Notes under the pieces: generated by a model
Seen by the model: only the letters and a program-made list of their open reading frames with translations
What the model was told of the DNA's origin: nothing
The model's database searches: none
Part shown: piece by piece, positions 1 through 7,208 of the stretch
Position numbering within the stretch: the stretch's first letter is position 1
Layout: every line of letters begins with the position of its first letter
Translations under genes and position numbers: made by a program
NCBI GenBank assembly: GCA_002452405.1
Contig: DKFP01000008.1
Location: 62,001-126,000 of the forward strand
Direction of reading: 5' to 3'
DNA length: 64,000 nucleotides
DNA from: Deferribacteraceae bacterium UBA6793
Lineage (GTDB): Bacteria > Chrysiogenota > Deferribacteres > Deferribacterales > Geovibrionaceae

Positions 1-1182
1 GGTCATAAGCAATCGAAAGCCCGCCACACATTCACCAAAAAACCCGAAACGCTCACATGCTATGGCGGCGGACGAGGCACTATATGCCACGCCGGACCTA
101 TGGACAGAAGACGCGGTGCGGGATATATGCGTCAGGAATTTGCATTCCCCGTAAACGAACTGCATGACGACATCCACTTTGCAAAAGGTATCCAGTGTAC
201 AGACTGCCATGAGTCAAAAAACCACTCATACGGTCACATCGGCTCTGCGGATGCAAGAAAATCATGCCAGAAATGCCACACGGAAATATATGACGCCGCT
301 CAGAAAAGCGAACACGGCAACGTTGACTGTTCATCATGCCACGTTAAATCTGTCGGCGCATACCAGTACACCTTCTGGGGTCCCGGTAAATCCGAAGGTA
401 TGCCCAACCTTTATACAAAATATAAAGAATATTACGGTACAAGAGACCTGCCCACTATCGTTAAACAGCCCAAAACAGGACTCTGGATACCTCTGAAACC
501 CTATCCTATGGGTACTATGAACATCGCCAAAAAACCTAAGAACGTTGGCAAGCTGATGCTCAGAGATATCGAAAAGACATCTGTTAAAGGCAACACCTCT
601 ATCGGTCAGCCGGAGAGCTTCGAGGTTGAGCGTAAAGCAGACGAAGTGAACGATATGTACATCATCACAGGTCTTTACGGCGGATATAAAGCCAATGACA
701 AAATGCTCGCATGGATTCAGATGGACAAAATGAGCCACTCTATCGGCGAAGCAAGAGACTGCGCAAGCTGCCACGCTTCACACGAGCAGAAAGCAACCTC
801 ATGGTATACCTTTGACCTGCCCAACGCTGTTAAGAAACCTTTCAGCGGCTCTTACACCATGACAGCAGGCAAAAAAGGCATCAAATTTGAGAACATGACA
901 AACTCCGAAATCGTTACAGCAGACGGCGTTGATGTTGAGGACTTCGCTCCTTTCCTTAAAAACCCCGAAGCATGGAATGTTAAAGGCACCGATTTCGAAA
1001 TGAAGTTCGATGACAAAAAGTACTCTGCAGGCTTTGGTCAGTATCAGAACCTCTATGCTGAACTGCACAACAGAATCAGCAGCGAGAAAGATGCTGCGAA
1101 AAAAGCACAGCTAATGAAAATTAAGGCTGTACTGCCCCACAACGTGGCTTATGCGGCAGAGATGCTTAAAAACATGAAATAA
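1..1182 (+). CDS. Multihaem c-type cytochrome, 5'-truncated by the window edge
   Basis: The reading frame is open from base 1, so the gene starts upstream; the internal ATG at 100 is not the true start. Four canonical CxxCH haem sites are visible (CTDCH, CQKCH, CSSCH, CASCH). A fifth, atypical site lies at bases 58-90: Cys, eight residues, then Cys-His (CX8CH). More sites are probably upstream. The protein should be periplasmic and act in electron transfer or reduction of an oxyanion or sulfur species. Long-spaced haem sites are known in the MccA/SirA octahaem sulfite reductases, and the residues after the site (AGPMDRR) resemble an enzyme active-site region rather than a simple carrier. The exact family cannot be fixed from this part. 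A strong hairpin terminator follows directly. Confidence 0.85.
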   Translation, partial: GHKQSKARHTFTKKPETLTCYGGGRGTICHAGPMDRRRGAGYMRQEFAFPVNELHDDIHFAKGIQCTDCHESKNHSYGHIGSADARKSCQKCHTEIYDAAQKSEHGNVDCSSCHVKSVGAYQYTFWGPGKSEGMPNLYTKYKEYYGTRDLPTIVKQPKTGLWIPLKPYPMGTMNIAKKPKNVGKLMLRDIEKTSVKGNTSIGQPESFEVERKADEVNDMYIITGLYGGYKANDKMLAWIQMDKMSHSIGEARDCASCHASHEQKATSWYTFDLPNAVKKPFSGSYTMTAGKKGIKFENMTNSEIVTADGVDVEDFAPFLKNPEAWNVKGTDFEMKFDDKKYSAGFGQYQNLYAELHNRISSEKDAAKKAQLMKIKAVLPHNVAYAAEMLKNMK

Positions 1183-1204
1183 GACATATTAGCCTCATGT
1201 CTTT

Positions 1205-1237
1205 AAGGGTCTTCGTTAACTCGGAGACCCTTTTTTT
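1205..1237 (+). terminator. Rho-independent terminator after cytochrome gene
   Basis: Stem AAGGGTCT / AGACCCTT with a 12-nt loop, followed by a run of T. It sits 22 bases after the cytochrome stop codon. Confidence 0.85.
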
Positions 1238-1449
1238 GTTACTGAAATTGCTCCCTCCTTTGGCAAAGGAGGGTTGGGGTGGATTTACATTACTGCTGAA
1301 ATTAGCAAAAAACGCTTGCAAAATAAGCAGGATGGAGTATTCTTTTTTACTCTTCCGCGGATAAATCCGAACTGCGGCAGGTTTGTTCGGGGTCATTGCG
1401 AAGCCCTTTTGGGCTGTGGCAATCTCATCCGAAAATTTTGTTGGTTGTA
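1238..1449. repeat. Intergenic repeat-like segment upstream of tRNA-Pro
   Basis: No gene is supported here. The stretch contains a short palindrome (CCTCCTTTGGCAAAGGAGG, about 1253-1271) of a type widespread in bacterial intergenic regions, and at about 1395-1432 a partial copy of the ~80-bp palindromic repeat family seen elsewhere in this window (TGCGAAG...GGCAATCTCAT). Confidence 0.5.
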
Positions 1450-1523
1450 CGGGATGTAGCGCAGCTTGGTAGCGCACTGGTTTCGGGTTCCAGGGGTCGG
1501 AAGTTCAAATCTTCTCATCCCGA
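1450..1523 (+). tRNA. tRNA-Pro (anticodon CGG)
   Basis: A full cloverleaf can be drawn. The acceptor stem is CGGGATG / CATCCCG with discriminator A. The D-arm is GCGC...GCGC, the anticodon loop is TTCGGGT with anticodon CGG, and the T-arm is GGAAG TTCAAAT CTTCT. The pair at 31-39 is a U-U mismatch. The CCA end is not encoded. The 3' end of this gene is duplicated at 5365-5390, marking it as the integration site of the island that follows. Confidence 0.93.
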
Positions 1524-1526
1524 TTT
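1501..1526 (+). other. Attachment site copy (tRNA side) of genomic island
   Basis: A 26-bp block covering the T-arm and acceptor 3' half of tRNA-Pro plus three bases is repeated exactly at 5365-5390. Identity stops abruptly at both ends of the block. This is the expected footprint of tyrosine-integrase insertion into a tRNA gene. Confidence 0.85.
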
Positions 1527-1527
1527 G

Positions 1528-1567
1528 AAAAAAAGGGTATCAGCCTTCTGGCTGGTACCCTTTTTTA
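1528..1567 (+). terminator. Terminator after tRNA-Pro
   Basis: Hairpin GGGTATCAGCC - TTCT - GGCTGGTACCC followed by six T, starting 11 bases after the tRNA. Confidence 0.85.
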
Positions 1568-1642
1568 ATAGGGGATGAGAAGATTGCCCGAACTTGTTTC
1601 GGGCTCAATCGCAGTATATAAATCAGCTAGTTTTGATAGAAG

Positions 1643-1675
1643 TGGGCTTAGGTCTTTAGACCTATGCCCTTTTTT
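1643..1675 (+). terminator. Second hairpin terminator at island start
   Basis: Stem GGGCTTAGGTC / GACCTATGCCC around a TTTA loop, followed by T6. It insulates the Fic gene from upstream transcription. The 325 bases between the tRNA and the Fic gene hold otherwise only two related short segments (about 1575-1605 and 1684-1725) containing GATGAGAAGAT. The first recurs at about 5395-5425, beyond the distal attachment site. Confidence 0.75.
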
Positions 1676-1789
1676 AATTTGTTGGATGAGAAGATGAGGG
1701 CGAAACAAGTTCGCCCCAACTTCTCGTCCATTGTATAAATGTCTAAAATTTTCTTCAAAATCGACATGTTTCCTTGACTTGTTTATCGG

Positions 1790-1816
1790 TTCGACATATC
1801 TTTTGAATATGTCGAA
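1790..1816. promoter_or_regulatory. Palindromic operator upstream of the Fic gene
   Basis: Perfect 10-bp inverted repeat TTCGACATAT and ATATGTCGAA separated by seven bases. Related half-sites occur at 1761-1768 (TCGACATG), at 1845-1855 (overlapping the ATG at 1849), and three more at 3128-3178 in front of the GHKL gene. The Fic protein carries a C-terminal winged-helix-like region, so autoregulation through these sites is a reasonable inference. Confidence 0.65.
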
Positions 1817-1848
1817 AATAGAAATAAAAATAAATATATTGGTGCGAT

Positions 1849-2928
1849 ATGTCGAATCATCCAGAAAAACCGTACAATGATATTCCTCTGTTGCCGCCGA
1901 AAGCTGAGATAGAGACTAAGGCTGTGCTGAAGCTGGCTATCGAGGCGAACAAGGCTCTGGCGGAGCTGAATTTTGCCACGAAGATGCTTCCAGACCCGAC
2001 AGTTCTTATAAACACCATACCTTTGCAGGAAGCCAAAGCAAGCTCGGAGATTGAGAATATTGTTACGACTTCGGATGAGCTTTTCAGAGCATCGTTTACG
2101 GATAATGCAGATGTTGATTCAGCTACTAAAGAGACATTGCGGTATCGACAGGCGTTGAAAGCGGGATGCGAAATGCTGACCGCAAAACCTATCACAACCA
2201 ATATGATTTGCGAGATATGCTCAATAATTAAGAATACAGAAATGAATATCCGCAAGGTGTCAGGAACACAGATTAAGAATGTGGCAACAGGCGAGGTTTT
2301 ATATACCCCGCCAGAAGGTGAAAAGGTTATCAGGGATTTGCTTTCCAACTGGGAAAGATTTCTGAATGAGAATACTGATTTTGACCCGCTTGTGAAAATG
2401 GCGGTTCTGCATTATCAGTTTGAGGCGATACATCCTTTTCTGGACGGCAACGGCAGAACAGGCAGGATTCTGAATATGCTCTATCTGATTCAGGAGGGGC
2501 TTCTTGCCTATCCTGTGCTTTATCTCAGCGGATATATTATCAAGAATAAGGCTGACTATTATAGACTTATCAGGGGCGTGACAGCGGATGAAAAGTGGCA
2601 GGACTGGATTTTATATATTATTCAAGGCATCCGTGAGGCATCTCTTGAGACTGTCCAAAGGATAGAGAGCATTTCTGCTCTGATGAAACAGACTTACGAG
2701 GATATTAAGCGTTTTGCGCCGAATGTCCCAGCAAAAGAGATGAACGACCTGATTTTTACCCAACCATATTGCAGGGTTAAAAATATTGTTGATGCCGGCA
2801 TCGCCAAACGCCAGACAGCAATGGTATACTTAAAAAACCTTGAAGACGCAGGCATCCTAGAATCCGTGAAAGCTGGTAGAGAGGTTCTGTTTGTGAATAG
2901 GAAGTTTTTAGAAGTTATGATAAAGTAG
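1849..2928 (+). CDS. Fic domain protein, class II, with C-terminal winged helix
   Basis: Fic proteins transfer AMP (or related groups) from nucleotide substrates to target side chains. The core motif HPFLDGNGRTGR begins at residue 195 and keeps the catalytic His and the phosphate-binding GNGR. Residues 65-70 (SSEIEN) match the inhibitory (S/T)xxxE(G/N) helix that blocks ATP binding, so the enzyme carries its own brake in the N-terminal half (class II). Residues 300-359 look like a winged helix (the helix region includes IAKRQTAMVYLKNLEDAGIL), as in stand-alone Fic/DUF4172-type regulators. Length 359 aa is normal. No separate antitoxin gene is present. The start ATG lies within a copy of the ATATGTCGA operator half-site, which suggests direct self-repression. 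Gene lies in the tRNA-Pro island. Confidence 0.93.
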   Translation: MSNHPEKPYNDIPLLPPKAEIETKAVLKLAIEANKALAELNFATKMLPDPTVLINTIPLQEAKASSEIENIVTTSDELFRASFTDNADVDSATKETLRYRQALKAGCEMLTAKPITTNMICEICSIIKNTEMNIRKVSGTQIKNVATGEVLYTPPEGEKVIRDLLSNWERFLNENTDFDPLVKMAVLHYQFEAIHPFLDGNGRTGRILNMLYLIQEGLLAYPVLYLSGYIIKNKADYYRLIRGVTADEKWQDWILYIIQGIREASLETVQRIESISALMKQTYEDIKRFAPNVPAKEMNDLIFTQPYCRVKNIVDAGIAKRQTAMVYLKNLEDAGILESVKAGREVLFVNRKFLEVMIK

Positions 2929-2942
2929 TTTCCTATCAGTGA

Positions 2943-3128
2943 TGCCATAAAAAGTGGGCAATCATAAAAACGGATGGAGAGGCTTTGTATCTGGTCATAA
3001 AGACAAAGGCGAATAAAGACTTCCTGAAACTGAGAACCTCCGAAGCCGATAAGATTAGATGCGGATTCCGCCACTTTGAAACTCTGAACGTCGATTACAA
3101 TGTGGTTACCAGTGTCGGAGAAGTATGA
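2943..3128 (+). pseudogene. C-terminal remnant of a type III restriction subunit (Res)
   Basis: In the frame ending at TGA 3126-3128 there is no start, but the translation reads as the tail of a Res subunit: KKWAIIKTDGEALYLV, then a KTKANKDFLKLRTSEADKI block, then CGFRHFETLNVDYNVVTS near the end. Res proteins usually have W-A-I...LYLVxETKG in the nuclease region. Here the E of ETK is K, so the catalytic acid is gone. The fragment follows the Fic stop directly and is cut off by a TGA at 2940-2942. It shows that the island once carried a type III restriction-modification system. Confidence 0.7.
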
Positions 3129-3178
3129 TATGTCGAAATTAGAAGTAAAAATCGATATGTTTTTCTAATGTGTCGATT
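3128..3178. promoter_or_regulatory. Operator-like half-sites in front of the GHKL-nuclease gene
   Basis: Three copies related to the Fic operator: ATATGTCGA at 3128, ATCGATATG at about 3151 and ATGTGTCGAT at 3169. They lie 70-120 bases before the GHKL start codon, which hints that both island genes answer to the same regulator. Confidence 0.45.
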
Positions 3179-3248
3179 TGAAATTAAATTTAATAGATAC
3201 TTTGTCCTTTAATCGCATCAAAAGGAAGACAATCAGCGAGAGGTCACT

Positions 3249-5222
3249 ATGCAAAATATAAATGTTGAAATAAAAGCAGATGCTTTAAGTAAAATATCTA
3301 AGGCTTCTCCTGCGTTTGCTATAGCTGAATTGATTTGGAATGCTCTTGATGCTGATGCCACTAAAGTTGAAATATCAATTGTAAAAGGAGAAACCAGAAT
3401 TGAGGAAGTCATTATTAAAGATAATGGCAAAGGTTTTTCATACGATAATGCACCATCTCTATTTAAATCACTTGGTGGCTCATGGAAAAAGAATAGTTCA
3501 GCAACACCAGTATATTCGAGGTTTCTACATGGCAAAGAAGGAAGAGGGCGGTTTAAGGCTTTAGCTATAGGTGCGTATGCAAATTGGGACGTACGCTTTG
3601 AAGGTAAAGATAAGTCTGAGTCTTTTCATATTAGTGCTAGTACAGATATGATGACAAACTTCACATTATCTGATCTTGCTGAATATACAGAAGAGAATTA
3701 TGGCGTTGAAATAATAATAACTGAGTTAAGTAATCCTGCATACTGGGAAAATTTAAATGAATTACGTGATTCTTTGATTCAGATTTTTGCTACATATTTA
3801 AATAATTACTCAAATGTTGAAATAATAGTAGATAATATTCCGCTTAAAATTTCAGATATAATCCTTAATCAAACTGATGAGCTTTTAGGTGAATTTAATG
3901 TAGATGGAAAATTGCATAGTTTTAATATAGAGATCATCGAATGGGATAAAATTCAAACGAGAGAATATTATTTATGTAACGAAAACGGGATACCTCTTTC
4001 AAAATTCACATTCAAGGGTGTTAAGGGGGTTGGAGAATTTAGCTTTACCGCATTTATAAAGTCAAAGTGTATTTCGGATATGAATTCAAGCGGTGATTTG
4101 GATTTAGTGTTTCAGAGTGGTCAGCTTGAAGAAGTATTCGAAAAATTGAGAACATTTTTGAAAGATCATTTTATTAAGAGAACAATAGCAAGCTCTAAGT
4201 CAATTATAGATAAATGGAAGCAAGATGATATTTACCCATTCTCAGAGGATACAGAAGAAAAAGTTGATATAGCAGAAAGACAGATGTTTGATATCCTCGC
4301 TCTCAATATTAATTCCCACATGAAAAGCTTTGCTGATAGCCCAAATGAAATAAAGTCTTTTCAGTTTAGAATGATAAAGCAAACTATTGAAAAATCACCT
4401 AAAGACCTTCGAAAGATAATTGATGAAGTAATCAAGCTGCCAAAAGAAAAGAAAGCCGAGCTAGCAGAACTTTTAGAAGATAATGATTTGACCTCAATAA
4501 TAACTATGTCAAAAATGGTTTCAGACAGAATTAAATTTATCTCAGGTATTGAAGAGCTCATATTTAACTATGAAACGAGAAAACTGTTAAAGGAACGTTC
4601 TCAACTCCACAAAATATTGGCGGACAATGCTTGGTTTTTTGGAAATGAATTTCAGGTTGCTGTGAATGATAAATCATTGACGGAGGTATTAAGAGTACAC
4701 CGTAAATTGCTTAATTGCGAAATAGATATTGATGGGGAAGCAGTTAAAAGGCTTGATGGCAAAATTGGAATAATTGATCTGATGCTTTCAAGAGATATTC
4801 CTCGAAATCATGAAAATGAAAAAGAGCATCTTATTATTGAGCTAAAAGCTCCTAAAGTTAAAATAGGTAAAGAGGAAGTTGATCAGATAATCAGCTATGC
4901 TGATGCTATTTCAGAAGATGCTAGATTTAAAGGGCTTAATGTTAAGTGGAATCTTTTGCTTGTCTCTACAGAAGTTGATTCTACTGCTGAAAAAAGGAGA
5001 AGGCAGCTTGGCAGAGAGTTTGGAATTGTTCATGATACAGAATTAATTGATGGTGGACGTATGACTGTCTGGGTCAAAACTTGGTCTGAAATCATAAACG
5101 GATGTAAACACAGAATGAAGTATATAAAAGATAGTCTTGATATGGATTTTGATGCCACTAATGGGATTGAATATCTACAACAAAAATATGCTGAATATTT
5201 GCATGGCGTTATTTTAGATTAG
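3249..5222 (+). CDS. GHKL ATPase fused to PD-(D/E)xK-like nuclease; candidate defence protein
   Basis: The N-terminal part is a GHKL (Hsp90/MutL-type) ATPase: the N-box AELIWNALDADA is at residues 26-37 (Asn31), DNGKGF at 58-63, and a glycine-rich lid HGKEGRGRFKA at 94-104. Residues 200-500 are a helical connector. The C-terminal part has an ID at 509-510 and E531-L-K533 in a predicted core strand (IIELKAP), followed by a helix with DQI, which fits a PD-(D/E)xK nuclease of the DUF4263/Shedu kind. Length 657 aa. Translation starts at ATG 3249 behind AGAGG. The gene is notably AT-rich. ATP-gated nuclease action on foreign DNA is inferred from domains and context (island, restriction remnant); no function has been shown. 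A DNA-repair role would be the main alternative. Confidence 0.75.
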   Translation: MQNINVEIKADALSKISKASPAFAIAELIWNALDADATKVEISIVKGETRIEEVIIKDNGKGFSYDNAPSLFKSLGGSWKKNSSATPVYSRFLHGKEGRGRFKALAIGAYANWDVRFEGKDKSESFHISASTDMMTNFTLSDLAEYTEENYGVEIIITELSNPAYWENLNELRDSLIQIFATYLNNYSNVEIIVDNIPLKISDIILNQTDELLGEFNVDGKLHSFNIEIIEWDKIQTREYYLCNENGIPLSKFTFKGVKGVGEFSFTAFIKSKCISDMNSSGDLDLVFQSGQLEEVFEKLRTFLKDHFIKRTIASSKSIIDKWKQDDIYPFSEDTEEKVDIAERQMFDILALNINSHMKSFADSPNEIKSFQFRMIKQTIEKSPKDLRKIIDEVIKLPKEKKAELAELLEDNDLTSIITMSKMVSDRIKFISGIEELIFNYETRKLLKERSQLHKILADNAWFFGNEFQVAVNDKSLTEVLRVHRKLLNCEIDIDGEAVKRLDGKIGIIDLMLSRDIPRNHENEKEHLIIELKAPKVKIGKEEVDQIISYADAISEDARFKGLNVKWNLLLVSTEVDSTAEKRRRQLGREFGIVHDTELIDGGRMTVWVKTWSEIINGCKHRMKYIKDSLDMDFDATNGIEYLQQKYAEYLHGVILD

Positions 5223-5261
5223 CGATGGATTTTCATGGTTACGATAAATGTTAGCATAAAA

Positions 5262-5283
5262 ATTTGGCACAGATTTGGCACAG
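5262..5283 (+). repeat. Tandem 11-bp repeat near the distal attachment site
   Basis: ATTTGGCACAG occurs twice back to back. It lies about 80 bases inside the island from the distal attachment copy, the position expected for integrase arm-binding sites. It may also be the tail of a lost integrase gene. Confidence 0.5.
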
Positions 5284-5364
5284 TTTTGCCCCTTTCGGTC
5301 GGTTTCTGGCGGAGAGGCGGTATTGATAAATAAGGGTTTTCAGGCGTTTTGACCCCTCGGAATT

Positions 5365-5390
5365 AAGTTCAAATCTTCTCATCCCGATTT
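5365..5390 (+). other. Distal attachment site of the island (duplicate of tRNA-Pro 3' end)
   Basis: Exact 26-bp copy of bases 1501-1526, with unrelated bases immediately outside on both sides. Beyond it (5398-5431) is an imperfect inverted repeat, AAGATTGCC / GGCAATCTT, which could terminate either strand. Confidence 0.85.
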
Positions 5391-5449
5391 AGTTTAGAGA
5401 AGATTGCCCGAATTTGTTTCAGGCAATCTTCCTTCGATATACAAATATA

Positions 5450-6442
5450 TTATGACAGATTAACTATTGTTCTTCCTACTGCTTTGCCGGCAGTGATTTC
5501 ATCTATCTTTTCTCCCAGCTCCGCTAAAGAGATCTCTGTGACGTAGTCATTCATATCTTCGGATATCCATTCTTCCGCAATTTTATTCCAGGTTTTAACT
5601 CTTAAATCCATGGGGCACTGTACAGAATCAATGCCAAAAAGTGTTATCCCTCTGAGAATAAAAGGAAACACAGTGGTGTTCAGTTCCATGGATGCCACAT
5701 TGCCGCAACATGTAACAGCGCCGCCGTAATCAACCGTTTTCAGTACAGTTGCCAGAATATTTCCGCCAACGGTGTCAACGGCTCCTGCCCATCTGCCTTT
5801 AAGTAACGGTCTGTTTGAGCTATCGTCTATATCATTTCTGTTTATTATATTTTTTGCACCCAAGGCTGTCATCATGGCTTCATTTCCTGTTTTTCCTGTT
5901 GCCGCTGTAACAGAGAAACCAATTTTTGAAAGCATTGAGACTGCGGTACTTCCAACTCCTCCTGTTGCGCCGGTTACGAGAACTTCACCATCTTCAGGCT
6001 TTAAACCGGATGAAAGCAACTTTAAAACGGACAATGCAGCTGTAAAACCCGCTGTTCCATATATCATGCTGCTCCTTAAAGATAATTTTTCAGGTAATTT
6101 GACAACCCAGTCGGCGGGGACTCTGATATACTGACCAAAACCACCTGATGTATTCATCCCAAGATCGAATCCTGTTACTATTACACTGTCGCCTTTTTTA
6201 AATCGTGTATCCAAACTTTCTTCAACAATGCCAGCGGCATCAATACCCGGAGTATGTGGATATTTTTTTGTAACTCCTTTGTTTCCATTTGCAGATAAAG
6301 CATCTTTGTAGTTCAAAGATGAGTATTTGACCTTGATAAGGACATCACCTTGCGGTAAGTCGGATATTTGTCTTTCCACGACCTCTCGTGTAAAAACTCC
6401 ATTTTCTTCAGTTATTAACAGTGCCTTGAATATATTATCCAT
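5450..6442 (-). CDS. acuI: YhdH/AcuI-family NADPH quinone or acrylyl-CoA reductase
   Basis: A 330-aa medium-chain dehydrogenase/reductase without the zinc-binding residues. Recognisable segments are the N-terminal SSLNYKDALS, YPHTPGIDAAGIV, the AcuI-typical GFDLGMNTSGGFGQYIRVP, and the nucleotide-binding VTGATGGVGS. AcuI reduces acrylyl-CoA to propionyl-CoA with NADPH, clearing a toxic electrophile. The start is placed at ATG 6442 rather than further upstream because GGAGG lies six bases before it. It is divergent from a MarR regulator, with three operator copies between the two genes, so induction by a substrate-sensing MarR protein is likely. Confidence 0.88.
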   Translation of the reverse strand: MDNIFKALLITEENGVFTREVVERQISDLPQGDVLIKVKYSSLNYKDALSANGNKGVTKKYPHTPGIDAAGIVEESLDTRFKKGDSVIVTGFDLGMNTSGGFGQYIRVPADWVVKLPEKLSLRSSMIYGTAGFTAALSVLKLLSSGLKPEDGEVLVTGATGGVGSTAVSMLSKIGFSVTAATGKTGNEAMMTALGAKNIINRNDIDDSSNRPLLKGRWAGAVDTVGGNILATVLKTVDYGGAVTCCGNVASMELNTTVFPFILRGITLFGIDSVQCPMDLRVKTWNKIAEEWISEDMNDYVTEISLAELGEKIDEITAGKAVGRTIVNLS

Positions 6443-6464
6443 TTTGACCTCCATAATCAATTAT

Positions 6465-6530
6465 GTTGGATGTCAAACTAATATAGTGTGGAATAAGTTG
6501 GATGTCAAACAAAATTGTTTGATATCAAAC
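6465..6530. promoter_or_regulatory. MarR operator cluster between acuI and its regulator
   Basis: Three related 14-bp sites: GTTGGATGTCAAAC at 6465-6478 and again at 6497-6510, and the perfect palindrome GTTTGATATCAAAC at 6517-6530. Their place between divergent genes fits control of both promoters by the MarR protein. Confidence 0.75.
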
Positions 6531-6549
6531 CTATTGATTTTTTTGAAAA

Positions 6550-6565
6550 AGAATCATATGATTCT
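6550..6565. repeat. Perfect 16-bp palindrome before marR start
   Basis: AGAATCATATGATTCT ends three bases before the ATG at 6569. It could hinder translation as a hairpin or be a further protein site. Confidence 0.5.
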
Positions 6566-6568
6566 TAA

Positions 6569-7015
6569 ATGAATGATAAATATATTGTTTACTTTATCAG
6601 TAAGATTAAAAAGAAAATGGTTTTCTTCATCGAAAAAGAACTTGCTGAAAATAATATGGGCGGGTTGAAAGCATCACACGGAAATATCCTTACCTCTCTG
6701 TATGAAAATGGCGGCACTCTGAAAATGAGCCAAATGGCAAAAATTATAGGTAAAGATAAATCAACCGTAACGTCACTCATCAATAAACTTGAGTCTCTCG
6801 GATATATTGAAAAGACAAGTGACTCCAGCGACAAAAGAGTAACTATGGTTGTTTTGACAAATAAAGGCAGAGATGTGGAAAATACGTTCAATAATATATC
6901 GAAAATGGTCAGAGAGACAGCTTATAACGGCTTTTCAGATGAAGAGAAGGAACAACTTCTTACACTTCTCAAAAAACTGAATATGAATTTTAGTAATGCT
7001 CTTCCCAAAGATTAG
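6569..7015 (+). CDS. MarR family transcriptional regulator
   Basis: A 148-aa winged-helix repressor typical of the family. Residues 50-80 form the DNA-binding helices (LKMSQMAKIIGKDKSTVTSLI), followed by the wing with SSDKRVTMVVLTNKG, and the flanking helices make the dimer interface. It is transcribed away from acuI, and the repeated GTTxGATxTCAAAC sites between them are its likely targets. MarR proteins generally release DNA on binding a phenolic or CoA-thioester ligand; which one applies here is unknown. No strong ribosome-binding site precedes the ATG, which suggests low expression. Confidence 0.9.
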   Translation: MNDKYIVYFISKIKKKMVFFIEKELAENNMGGLKASHGNILTSLYENGGTLKMSQMAKIIGKDKSTVTSLINKLESLGYIEKTSDSSDKRVTMVVLTNKGRDVENTFNNISKMVRETAYNGFSDEEKEQLLTLLKKLNMNFSNALPKD

Positions 7016-7072
7016 AATTGTATAAAGCTATAAAATGGCTCATTAATCTGTCACCTGGCTACTTTTGTCTCT

Positions 7073-7091
7073 TGTCCCGAAACATGGGACA
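7073..7091. repeat. Inverted repeat TGTCCC-N7-GGGACA
   Basis: Six-base arms with a seven-base spacer, just before a truncated regulator gene. Sequences of this kind also occur near insertion-sequence ends, so it may be a relic or an operator. Confidence 0.4.
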
Positions 7092-7208
7092 TGCTTTATA
7101 ACCAATCAGTTATGTGCTTTAAAATGAGAAATGCTGTTGGTGATATATGAAAGAAGCAGACGTTTATGTACTTCTGAGTATTTAGCAAAAAATAATAAAA
7201 AAGAGACA

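Larger units (their letters stand above)
1524..5390. mobile_element. tRNA-Pro genomic island (Fic, Res remnant, GHKL-nuclease)
   Basis: The segment lies between tRNA-Pro and an exact 26-bp duplicate of the tRNA 3' end. Its content is accessory: a Fic protein, a decayed type III restriction gene and a GHKL ATPase-nuclease, and the last gene is clearly more AT-rich than the surrounding chromosome. No integrase gene is present. The element is therefore either mobilised in trans or a trimmed remnant. Next to the distal copy there are two tandem 11-bp repeats (5262-5283) that could be integrase arm sites. Confidence 0.75.

Noticed and set aside
5223..5364. Intact integrase gene at the island end
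   Set aside because: Only about 140 bases remain between the GHKL stop and the attachment repeat, and no frame is long enough; at most a C-terminal relic.
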